Part shown: in pieces, positions 8,636 through 16,272 of the stretch
Numbering within the stretch: the first letter of the stretch is position 1
How the letters are laid out: each line of letters begins with the position of its first letter
NCBI RefSeq assembly: GCF_000485795.1
Contig: NZ_AXZL01000076.1
Span: forward strand, 769,895 to 833,894
Reading direction: 5' to 3'
Length of the DNA: 64,000 nucleotides
Source: Shewanella decolorationis S12
GTDB taxonomy: Bacteria > Pseudomonadota > Gammaproteobacteria > Enterobacterales > Shewanellaceae
The notes under the pieces: model-generated
Told to the model about the DNA's origin: nothing
The model's database searches: none
Seen by the model: only the letters and a program-made list of their open reading frames with translations
Program-made: the position numbers and the translations under genes

Positions 8636-9334
8636 ATGAAAACCATACGTTGTAAGATAGAGAAAGTAACCCCCTTTAATGACGCCGTGTATCAGGTGTG
8701 GTTAAAGCCCGATACCCCCTTGGAGTTTCAAGCGGGACAATACCTGTGTGTTGTGATGGGTGAAAAAGATAAACGTCCCTTCTCTATCGCGTCCGCCCCT
8801 AATGCCGAAGTGATTGAGCTTCATATTGGTGCGGCCGTCAGCGAAAGCTATCCAATGCAAGTGGTTGAAAGATTGCGTAATAGCACGCATATCGATATCG
8901 AAGCGCCAGGTGGCGACGCTCATCTACGCCATGAGAGTATTCGCCCTCGCCTGTTAATCGCCGGTGGCACAGGCTTCTCTTACATTAAGAGTATTGTCGA
9001 GCAACAAATCGCCCTTGGCCAACAGGTCGAAACCACTCTCTACTGGGGTTGCCGAACCCAAGATGCCATGTACTACGAAAGCATCGCCCGCCAATGGCAC
9101 GACGCCCACCCTTGGTTACACTTTGTGCCCGTGGTGGAAGAAGCCCCAGCCAACTGGCAAGGTAAAACCGCCAATCTACTCGCCCAAATCAAGCAAGATT
9201 TTATTAGCCTCAATGGCTATGACATCTATATCGCAGGTCGTTTCGATATGGTCGGCGCCGCCCGCGAAATCTTCCGCGAAATGGGTGTCGATGAAGCCCA
9301 TCTCTACGGCGATGCCTTCGCATTTATCAAATAA
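8636..9334 (+). CDS. fre: NAD(P)H-flavin reductase Fre
   Basis: A 232-residue enzyme of the ferredoxin-NADP reductase superfamily. RPFSIASAP at residues 47-55 is the flavin-contacting RxxS motif, and LLIAGGTGFSYIKSI at about 107-121 is the pyridine-nucleotide site. It reduces free FMN or FAD with NAD(P)H and supplies reduced flavin to other enzymes, including the ferric-reduction and ubiquinone branches suggested for E. coli Fre. The ATG at 8636 follows AAGGAAG by 5 nt; an in-frame TTG one codon earlier is less likely. It sits about 100 nt after ubiD and ends before a clear terminator at 9391. Confidence 0.93.
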   Translation: MKTIRCKIEKVTPFNDAVYQVWLKPDTPLEFQAGQYLCVVMGEKDKRPFSIASAPNAEVIELHIGAAVSESYPMQVVERLRNSTHIDIEAPGGDAHLRHESIRPRLLIAGGTGFSYIKSIVEQQIALGQQVETTLYWGCRTQDAMYYESIARQWHDAHPWLHFVPVVEEAPANWQGKTANLLAQIKQDFISLNGYDIYIAGRFDMVGAAREIFREMGVDEAHLYGDAFAFIK

Positions 9335-9390
9335 CGCGTTGATTTGTAGCTTGGCTGATTAACCTTTGCCAACCTAGACTCAAACAATAA

Positions 9391-9418
9391 ACCCCAGTTT
9401 TCACTGGGGTTTTGTTTT
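9391..9418 (+). terminator. terminator of fre
   Basis: An 8-bp stem ACCCCAGT/ACTGGGGT with a 4-nt loop, followed by TTTGTTTT, 57 nt after the fre stop codon. Confidence 0.85.
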
Positions 9419-9506
9419 ATACGTCATGCCGTATTTCACATTTTGTGGATACACCCACTCAGTAAATCTGCTTATCCAAAGGTTATTTTTGCTTAAGCAA
9501 AAGATT

Positions 9507-9738
9507 AAAGTCGTGGGTCTTCAACCCACACCCGACCAAGAGGGGATCAACAGCAATCCCCTCTTGGATCTCCCTTGCCGCCCCTAGCGAAGTTACATGC
9601 ATTAGAGACTGGCCTTGGTCTTATGGATAAATTGCTATCGCTTCCGATGGTACATCCTGTACCCCGAAAGCTAGCCGGTCATCCCTGACCGGACTCACGT
9701 AATTTATTCCAACGCCCCGCGGCAACTTCGCAGGGGAT
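9507..9738 (+). repeat. structured dispersed repeat, copy A
   Basis: This fills most of the gene-free stretch between fre and the SMI1-like gene. From left to right it has AAAGTCGTGGGTCTTCAACC (hairpin 9513-9529), a 12-bp hairpin at 9536-9567, the box CGCCCCTAGCGAAGTTACAT, TTGCTATCGCTTCC, two small hairpins with ATCC in the loop (9650-9662 and 9675-9692) and the box GCGGCAACTTCGCAGGGGAT. The same boxes recur in the same order in copies B-E. It reads in the direction opposite to copies C, D and E. No open reading frame of substance is present. Confidence 0.75.
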
Positions 9739-9797
9739 CTGTGTTATCTGTAGCTAACGTGTTAAAAATTTAAATTTAATCATGCTGTTATTAGTAT

Positions 9798-10274
9798 TTA
9801 CAGCTTTTCAATTCCATTAAATGAAGCGGCTAATTGTTGGAGCTCACCAGTTTCATGCAGCCACAAATACACAGAGTCCAAAATCCGGCCTGATTCTTTG
9901 ATAAAAACCATTTGGTCACCTAATCCATTGCCCGCAATCGCGACCGCATTATCGGGGAAATGGCCAAATCCTTTGCACGACTCAGTTTCATAAAGGATAT
10001 GATTACAAGTGCGGGAAATTCGTTTTCTATCTGAAGTATCTTTAATCGGGTACAACTCCCAATCATATTCTGCCGTAGCAGCCTCGCCGCCATTATCTAA
10101 TTTCATTGCTTCACGGTACTCACGAGGCAGTATCGCCCCCAAGTCTTGTTCCGTTAGCGCCAACTGTTCTTCCGATAATTCAAAAGGCACCTGTATCTCC
10201 TTAGCTATCTCACTATCCTGAAATCGATCTCTCAAGTAAAAACAATAACCTAATGCAAGGGATTTGGCTTTCAT
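9798..10274 (-). CDS. SMI1/KNR4 family protein, possible immunity protein
   Basis: A 158-residue protein. The segment FELSEEQLALTEQDLGAILP followed by REYREAMKLDNGG is the helix and Gly-rich turn that open the SMI1/KNR4 fold, and the later ISRTCNHIL..FGHFPDNAVAIAGNGLGDQM matches the family's central part. In bacteria such domains often act as immunity proteins against contact-dependent or polymorphic toxins, but no toxin gene lies beside it. The ATG at 10274 is used; a TTG at 10289 is possible. It is framed by repeat copies A (60 bp past its stop) and B (6 bp before its start), like a cassette. Confidence 0.65.
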   Translation of the reverse strand: MKAKSLALGYCFYLRDRFQDSEIAKEIQVPFELSEEQLALTEQDLGAILPREYREAMKLDNGGEAATAEYDWELYPIKDTSDRKRISRTCNHILYETESCKGFGHFPDNAVAIAGNGLGDQMVFIKESGRILDSVYLWLHETGELQQLAASFNGIEKL

Positions 10275-10280
10275 TAAAAT

Positions 10281-10532
10281 CAAAGTCAACGTCGTGGGTT
10301 TTCAACCCCTGATTTTTAATCAAGAGTCGGCCAAGACGTCCTAGCAAAGTGATGTGCATGAGTTAGTGGCTTAGCGCTTATTCGAAAAGCGTGTTGCCTG
10401 CCCTATCTTTTGCAGCGGCAACTCAGAGGAGATTAGTGCCCACAGTAACCTTTATTTGCTCTCAATCATGGAACCTTTAAGAGTGAAAAAGCGGCCATAG
10501 TCGGACGGTCACTTCCATGCCAGCGTTTAATC
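10281..10532 (+). repeat. structured dispersed repeat, copy B
   Basis: It has GTCGTGGGTTTTCAACCCC, CTGATTTTTAATCAAGAGTC, the box GACGTCCTAGCAAAGTGATG and GCGGCAACTCAGAGGAGAT, in the same order as copy A. It lacks the long CCAAGG hairpin that follows the second box in A, C, D and E. Its right end, CGGACGGTCACTTCCATG followed by CCAGCGTTTAATC, also matches the right end of the 104-bp element at 48299-48402. It fills the gap between the SMI1-like gene and the 635-residue gene. Confidence 0.65.
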
Positions 10533-10696
10533 TTTCCATCCCTGACGAAATCTTAATTCTATTTTTTACAACCACACATCAAATGATATTAACCATAGCT
10601 GACTAAATAAAATGTCATGTTACTACTCACTCCAGTGATATTATCCCCTTATAAAACATCATTATAATTCTATGCTCGTTTAAGGATTGAAACAAA

Positions 10697-12604
10697 ATGA
10701 AGAAGTACCTTGTTGCTTTACTCGCCTGTATTGCCGCGCTATTTTGGTTTACCCAAAAAAACTCTAACAGCTCATCGCATTCCAATGACATGATAAAAAC
10801 AGCCCAGACCTCAACCTCATCATCCGTAACACTTGAGAAAGACTTCGCCCACAAAAAACTGAAGGCTCCTAACAACTACTATAATTGTCAGCAGCTTATC
10901 GCATCAGAAAAAGAAACACGTAGAAATTGGGCTAAAAAGCAAGAGTGGGATCAATGGTTAGACAAGGGGTATTCTATCGATGATATTACGTTGGCTATAG
11001 ATCACTTTTTAAATTCTAATTTCGCGGCTAGTTGGCGGGCAAAGCAGCTCAAAAAAAACTCAAAACTTAATCAGCAGAATCAAAGTTTAGCCGAACAAGT
11101 AAAGGCCTTAGTACCGGATCTACCCTCGTTTGTACGAATCGAGAGAAGCATACCTCAATCTCAAATAGAAAATATTGCCACGCTCAATCAAGCTGACGCA
11201 CTCGCACTCATTAAAGAAACGAAGCTCAGCATCGATGATGTTGACTGGTTGCTAAAACAAGATTCACTTAGCCAGCAATTATTACTGCAAGCAATTGAAA
11301 AAATTGATAATACTGATGAGCTTATAGGGTTCGGAATCCAAGAGAATGAAACTCTACACCTTATCGATACCGCAGCCTACTATGGCAGAGATCAAATCGT
11401 AACCACTCTGCTAGAAAAGAACAGTGTTCTCAGTGATGATGCATACCTAGGCACAACCATGGATTATGCCCTAGCTCGTCTGGATTACTATTTCCAAATA
11501 AATACCCCATTAGAAGATGACTTAATTGTACGCCAAGTCAAAATAATTAAAGCGCTTCAGGGACTAAATAGCACTGCCAACTTTAGCATTCAGTCAGATC
11601 AAAAAGCTGTAGGTTTCTTTCCTCGCCATATTTACAGCTTCGATTCACAACAAATGACAAATTTACAGCAAATGTATGGCCTCACGCTCACCGATATAGC
11701 CCCTAAAAAAGTATTAACTTTTAATCCTAACTCCCCTTTATTAAAAGAACTTAACGCTAATTTTGCACAACTAGATGCAAACAGTGCTACACCTGAAGCA
11801 GTTGCAGATTGCCAGTCATTCGTTCACAAAATAGATTCTCAATGGCAGCCACGTAGTCTTTCTTACTTTAGCGATAAACTAACCAAAGAGGGCAAGGAAG
11901 TCACAGCCACCAATCTCCATCAAATTGATCCAGCATTAGCTGATTGCTTTAACTACCAACAAAGGCAACCTCTCTCCAGACGGCAAAGTGGCGATAACAA
12001 CTTAGACAGCGCTATATATAGGCTTGCGGCTCAGAATAAAATTAATGAAGCCATTAAAATGGTCGAAAACGCGCAGTTAGAAGAGGATGTAAATCGTGAA
12101 TTTTTCTATCAACTATTAGGTTATAGCCCAGAGTATTTCACGGAGTTACAACTCAGCAAATTACGTCAAGAAACACTCGACTACGATACCTTGTATCGCA
12201 TGGCTAATACTAAAACAATTTCCCTTATGACCGAAGGTTTGGATATCGACAAACTAGATCATTCGGGTACAAGTTGGCTCGACATTGCGATAATGAAGCG
12301 CGATCTTCCACTGCTCAATTATTTGGTTAATCAACATATTAGCTACCCATATAGGGAAAGCGGACGAGACCCACTGTATCTGTTATTGGAGACTAACCAT
12401 TACAAGTTTAACCCTGAGCATCTATTGGATTACTTATCCTTACTAATGGTACTTGAACCTAAGATATATCCTGAGCATCAACGTTTAATGTCATTGATAC
12501 GTTTGAAGTTCCCTGAGTTATACACTCAAATTATTAACCAATTCCCAACGTTAATCGCAAAGGAGGACACCCCTCTACCACCTGCTGTTTGCCTCAACTA
12601 TTAA
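10697..12604 (+). CDS. large exported or membrane-anchored protein with possible ankyrin-like repeats
   Basis: A 635-residue protein starting with a hydrophobic signal anchor (KKYLVALLACIAALFWF) and a Ser/Thr/Asn-rich linker, then about 580 mostly helical residues. Two stretches, near residue 218 (ETLHLIDTAAYYGRDQIVTT) and near residue 540 (DIAIMKRDLPLLNYLV), resemble degenerate ankyrin helices, but I cannot assign a family. Its coding sequence is clearly more A/T-rich than the neighbouring genes, with many AAA/AAT/TTA codons, which suggests acquisition by transfer. It stands between repeat copies B and C, and next to the SMI1-like gene, so a role in inter-bacterial interaction is possible but unproven. 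Confidence 0.6.
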   Translation: MKKYLVALLACIAALFWFTQKNSNSSSHSNDMIKTAQTSTSSSVTLEKDFAHKKLKAPNNYYNCQQLIASEKETRRNWAKKQEWDQWLDKGYSIDDITLAIDHFLNSNFAASWRAKQLKKNSKLNQQNQSLAEQVKALVPDLPSFVRIERSIPQSQIENIATLNQADALALIKETKLSIDDVDWLLKQDSLSQQLLLQAIEKIDNTDELIGFGIQENETLHLIDTAAYYGRDQIVTTLLEKNSVLSDDAYLGTTMDYALARLDYYFQINTPLEDDLIVRQVKIIKALQGLNSTANFSIQSDQKAVGFFPRHIYSFDSQQMTNLQQMYGLTLTDIAPKKVLTFNPNSPLLKELNANFAQLDANSATPEAVADCQSFVHKIDSQWQPRSLSYFSDKLTKEGKEVTATNLHQIDPALADCFNYQQRQPLSRRQSGDNNLDSAIYRLAAQNKINEAIKMVENAQLEEDVNREFFYQLLGYSPEYFTELQLSKLRQETLDYDTLYRMANTKTISLMTEGLDIDKLDHSGTSWLDIAIMKRDLPLLNYLVNQHISYPYRESGRDPLYLLLETNHYKFNPEHLLDYLSLLMVLEPKIYPEHQRLMSLIRLKFPELYTQIINQFPTLIAKEDTPLPPAVCLNY

Positions 12605-12693
12605 GGTTGTACAACAGATAAAAGTAAGAATGGAGACGCCCGCAATTCTTCTGATTTTTCAGGGATAACTAACAACACAAAAAATCAAGGAGT

Positions 12694-12975
12694 TCACCTT
12701 CCCCTTCGAAGTTGTTTAAATACGCAGATAGCTCTTAGTTGTTTGGGTGGGGCTGTAGCAACATCATGGATGATGGCGCAGGCTCAGGGGTATATGGATG
12801 TCCCATCTGAGCCGTTAGGCAATTTTTATTGGAGTATGAGACCACTAACCAATGCATGTAACTTCGCTAGAGGCGTCTTGGCTGATGTGAAAACAATAGG
12901 CAAGGAGGATAGGATGAGCAGTCCTCCTTGGTCGACTCCTTATAAAAATCAGGGGGTGAAGCCCCACGACTTTGA
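12694..12975 (-). repeat. structured dispersed repeat, copy C
   Basis: Read on the minus strand it starts with AAAGTCGTGGGGCTTCACCC, then CCCTGATTTTTA, the CCAAGGAGGACTGCTCATCC hairpin arm with its partner, the box CTAGCGAAGTTACATGCATT (identical to copy A over 20 nt), a CATCATCCATGATG hairpin (12762-12775) and ends near CTTCGAAGGGGAAGG. The 82-codon frame at 12743-12991 lies entirely in it and is not a gene. It ends about 46 bp before the flavoprotein gene's stop. Confidence 0.7.
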
Positions 12976-12985
12976 CTTTGATTTT

Positions 12986-13013
12986 GAATAAAAAACTCAA
13001 ACGAAGTTTGAGT
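12986..13013 (-). terminator. terminator of the flavin reductase-like gene
   Basis: On the minus strand an 8-bp stem ACTCAAAC/GTTTGAGT with a 3-nt loop is followed by a T-rich run (TTTTTATTC), 8 nt past the stop codon at 13022. Confidence 0.8.
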
Positions 13014-13021
13014 ACCACCAC

Positions 13022-13648
13022 CTACACTTGTGGTCTATGTAGATCGAAACGCAGATCTTCGGAGATCCCATAGTAGGCGGATGGGCCGCCGGCGCGCAGC
13101 ACGGGTTCGGCGAGGGCGGTTTGATACACACCATCATTATTAAGTAAATGCTTGGCGATATGCACGGCAACGACCTCACCTAAGACGAGCCAAGTATCAA
13201 TCTTATCCCCATTGGCGGCAGTTAATTGAATACATTGAGAAAGCTTACATTCAAAGTTTACCGGGCTTTCGGCCACCAGCTCGGCTTGAACGATAGTGCC
13301 AGCCTTGGGGGTGAGTCCGGCAAAGGCAAACTCGTCCTCCCCGCGGGGCAACATGGCGGAAGTTTGATTCATTTTCTCGGCAAGGCTGCGGGTGGTGAGA
13401 TTCCAGACAAATTCGCCGGTGTCGACGATATTGGCGACACTGTCCTTCCAGCCCGTACTGGCAAAGCCGATAATAGGAGGTTTGTAATTGAAACAATTGA
13501 AAAAACTATAGGGTGCGAGATTGCGTTGCCCCTGGGCACTGCGCGAGGAGATCCAGCCTATGGGTCTGGGGGCGACAATCGCATTTAAGGGGTCGTGCGA
13601 TAGTCCATGTCCCTTGCTCGGCTCATAAAAATAGCGTTCAGTAGTCAT
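13022..13648 (-). CDS. flavin reductase-like (DIM6/NTAB) flavoprotein
   Basis: A 208-residue FMN-binding split-barrel protein. LNAIVAPRPIGWISSRSAQG near the N-terminus and NLAPYSFFNCFNYKPPIIGF are the conserved opening of the flavin reductase-like domain, and NTGEFVWN-type sequence (VDTGEFVWNLTTRSLAEKMN) follows. Members reduce or bind FMN and act with monooxygenases or as stand-alone reductases; the substrate here is unknown. The ATG at 13648 has AGGGAAG just upstream. It is divergent from cti and ends beside repeat copy C. Confidence 0.82.
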   Translation of the reverse strand: MTTERYFYEPSKGHGLSHDPLNAIVAPRPIGWISSRSAQGQRNLAPYSFFNCFNYKPPIIGFASTGWKDSVANIVDTGEFVWNLTTRSLAEKMNQTSAMLPRGEDEFAFAGLTPKAGTIVQAELVAESPVNFECKLSQCIQLTAANGDKIDTWLVLGEVVAVHIAKHLLNNDGVYQTALAEPVLRAGGPSAYYGISEDLRFDLHRPQV

Positions 13649-13832
13649 CTTCTTCCCTTGTCGATTTGTGCCTAATAAAGCATAGCATCCACTAATGCTA
13701 TTCATATTACCCCGTGAACAGGCCGAATAAACACCCTAAATAAACAGTAAATTCAACTTGTTCAGACTATTCTGCTAGAGTGTTGCAGATTAAGCATGGA
13801 TAAGGCTCGTCAGTCGGGCAAAGGAGTGGTAA

Positions 13833-16226
13833 ATGAATCCGATAAATGCAATCTGGAAACGTTGGTTATTGGCCCTAGTGTTAGCGGTCACTGGTTGTGC
13901 CAGCGTCGCCCAGGTGGATTTCGATAATCTTTACGGTAAAAGCTCGCCGCAAAATCGCGCAGGTAATCAGCTTAATCCTAGTGAACTCACTTCACAAACA
14001 AAGACTTACCACTCAGCAGTTGAACCTATCATCAATGGTCGCTGTGTGGTTTGCCATGCCTGTTATGATGCGCCCTGCCAACTCAAAATGACCTCCAGCG
14101 AGGGCATTGAACGGGGTGCCAATAAGGAAAAAGTCTATCAGGGCACCCGCTTGATGGCGGCAACACCGAATCGGTTATTTGTCGATGCCCATACGCCTGA
14201 AGCATGGCGCGAACGCGGTTTTTATCCCGTGCTTAATGAGCGCGCCCAACCCCCGCAGGCCAATACCCAGGCCTCAGTGCTGGCGCGGATGCTAACGCTA
14301 AAACAGGCCCATCCCCTGCCGGACACTAAACTCCTCGATAAGAGTTTCGACTTTAGCCTCGATCGGGTTCAGCAGTGCGCCAGTATTGAGGAAATGGACA
14401 AATACGAGCAATACCAGCCGCTTGCCGGTATGCCCTACGGCTTGCCTGCGCTCAATCAGCAGGAACATAAGGTATTAATACACTGGCTCGAACAGGGCGC
14501 AGTGTTGCCGACGCCAGCTGCGCTTAGCGCCGAGTTCAACGACGAAATCGCTCGCTGGGAGCAGTTTTTAAATGCCGACAGCCTCAAGGCGCAACTGAGT
14601 GCCCGCTATATTTACGAGCACTTGTTTGCCTTCCACCTGTATTTTGAGTCGTTAACCGCGCCCAATGCCCCTGCGATTTACTTTGAGTTAGTGCGCTCAC
14701 GCACGCCGCCGGGCAAACCTATTGATCTTATTGCCAGCCGCCGCCCCTTCGACGATCCGCAAGTGTCGCGGGTGTATTACCGCTTTCAGCCCTATCGCGC
14801 CACAATCGTCGATAAAACCCATATTCCCTACGCCTTAAATAACACTGTGCTGCAAAACTGGCAGCAGTGGTTTATCGAAGCCAAGTACCAAGTCAGCTCG
14901 CTGCCCAGCTATAAACCGAGCGTTGCGGCCAATCCCTTCGAGGCCTTTATTCAACTGCCCGCTGGCTCGCGCTATCGCTTTATGCTCACCCGCGCCCAAG
15001 ACACCATTATGGGCTTTATCAAGGGGCCAGTTTGCCGTGGTCAGGTCGCCCTCAATGTGATCAACGATAGATTTTGGGTTTACTTTGTCACCCCAGAATA
15101 TATGGACGATAGCGACTTTACCGATTTCTATCAGGGCCAAATCGAGAACCTACGCATGCCCGCCGAGGAAGAAAGCACCGCCCTTGCCGTGACCTGGGTG
15201 AAATACGCCGCCAAACAGGGCGATTATATGCGAGCGAGAAATCAGTTTTTAAATCAAAAATTTAAAAATGGCCGACACCTCACTATCGATGGTTTATGGG
15301 ACGGAGAAGGCAGTAATGATAATGCCAGCCTGACGGTGTTTAGGCATTTCGATAATGCCACTGTGGTCAAAGGGTTAGTGGGAGAATCCCCAAAAACGGC
15401 TTGGGTGATCGACTATGCCCTACTAGAGCGTATTCACTACCTCTTGGTCGCAGGTTTCGATGTGTATGGCAACTATGGCCACCAGCTACTCACCCGCCTG
15501 TATATGGATTTTTTACGCATGGAGGGCGAGTCTAACTTCTTGACCTTGTTACCCCAAGAGGAGCGCCGTAAGCAGTTTAAGGATTGGTATCAAGATGCGG
15601 GCACCCAGCTGACCGCCTTTATCGCGGGGGATATTAATACCTTCAATCAACCCACGGGCGTGCTCTACTACACGGACGATCTTAAGGCCGAACTCTACCA
15701 AAAACTGGCCGCTAAGGTCGGCGAGGTTCAGCCCCAACGCTATCAAATCGCACTCAGTCAGTTACAACCCAATAGCAAGGCATTGTTGCAGGCGCTAGGC
15801 AGAGTCAAAGGTACGCAAGCGACTCTTTTGCCCGAGCTGACGATGATTATGATTGAGCCTGAAAAAACGGGCAAAGCGGAAATCTTTACCTTAGTGCGTA
15901 ACAGTGCCCATCGGAATATTTCGAGCCTATTCAATGAGGAAAGCAATCGCGAGCCCGCTAAGGATGATGTCACGCTAGTGCGCGGGCTTTTGGGCAGTTA
16001 TCCCGAAGCCTTCTGGCATATTAAGGAGCAGGACTTAGCCAAAGTCGTAGCTAAGGTCGAAGGCATGCAAACCGAAAAAGACTACGAGGCGTTATTGGAT
16101 TTGGCGGCGGTGCGCCGTACCGATCCGCGTTTCTGGGCCTTTAGTGACAAACTCAACCAAGCCTTTTTCGACAGTCATCCGATTGAAAGCGGTTGGCTGG
16201 ACTACAATCGACTGCAAAATCGCTAA
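13833..16226 (+). CDS. cti: fatty acid cis/trans isomerase Cti
   Basis: A 797-residue periplasmic enzyme. The signal peptide ends near VTGCASVAQ, and a c-type haem site CVVCHACYDAPC lies at residues 71-82 (CXXCH 71-75), as in Pseudomonas Cti. Length and the later segments (for example LASRRPFDDPQVSRVYYRFQ-type sequence near 300) fit the family. Cti converts cis-unsaturated fatty acids in membrane phospholipids to trans, stiffening the membrane under solvent or heat stress, without changing lipid synthesis. AGGAG precedes the ATG. It is followed by its own terminator. Confidence 0.9.
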   Translation: MNPINAIWKRWLLALVLAVTGCASVAQVDFDNLYGKSSPQNRAGNQLNPSELTSQTKTYHSAVEPIINGRCVVCHACYDAPCQLKMTSSEGIERGANKEKVYQGTRLMAATPNRLFVDAHTPEAWRERGFYPVLNERAQPPQANTQASVLARMLTLKQAHPLPDTKLLDKSFDFSLDRVQQCASIEEMDKYEQYQPLAGMPYGLPALNQQEHKVLIHWLEQGAVLPTPAALSAEFNDEIARWEQFLNADSLKAQLSARYIYEHLFAFHLYFESLTAPNAPAIYFELVRSRTPPGKPIDLIASRRPFDDPQVSRVYYRFQPYRATIVDKTHIPYALNNTVLQNWQQWFIEAKYQVSSLPSYKPSVAANPFEAFIQLPAGSRYRFMLTRAQDTIMGFIKGPVCRGQVALNVINDRFWVYFVTPEYMDDSDFTDFYQGQIENLRMPAEEESTALAVTWVKYAAKQGDYMRARNQFLNQKFKNGRHLTIDGLWDGEGSNDNASLTVFRHFDNATVVKGLVGESPKTAWVIDYALLERIHYLLVAGFDVYGNYGHQLLTRLYMDFLRMEGESNFLTLLPQEERRKQFKDWYQDAGTQLTAFIAGDINTFNQPTGVLYYTDDLKAELYQKLAAKVGEVQPQRYQIALSQLQPNSKALLQALGRVKGTQATLLPELTMIMIEPEKTGKAEIFTLVRNSAHRNISSLFNEESNREPAKDDVTLVRGLLGSYPEAFWHIKEQDLAKVVAKVEGMQTEKDYEALLDLAAVRRTDPRFWAFSDKLNQAFFDSHPIESGWLDYNRLQNR

Positions 16227-16230
16227 CAAA

Positions 16231-16260
16231 AAAGGGAACCCTAGGGTTCCCTTTGTTTTT
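16231..16260. terminator. terminator between cti and the M13 peptidase gene
   Basis: An 11-bp stem AAAGGGAACCC/GGGTTCCCTTT with a 2-nt loop, followed by TGTTTTT on the plus strand; convergent genes on both sides. Confidence 0.85.
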
Positions 16261-16272
16261 AGCACCTTAAAC

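Noticed and set aside
9507..10532. Integron attC-like cassettes
   Set aside because: The islet genes with recurring repeats recall integron cassettes, but no integrase, attI or GTTRRRY core sites were found.
12743..12991. 82-codon plus-strand frame
   Set aside because: It covers repeat copy C and has no ribosome site; the frame crosses the conserved boxes of the repeat.
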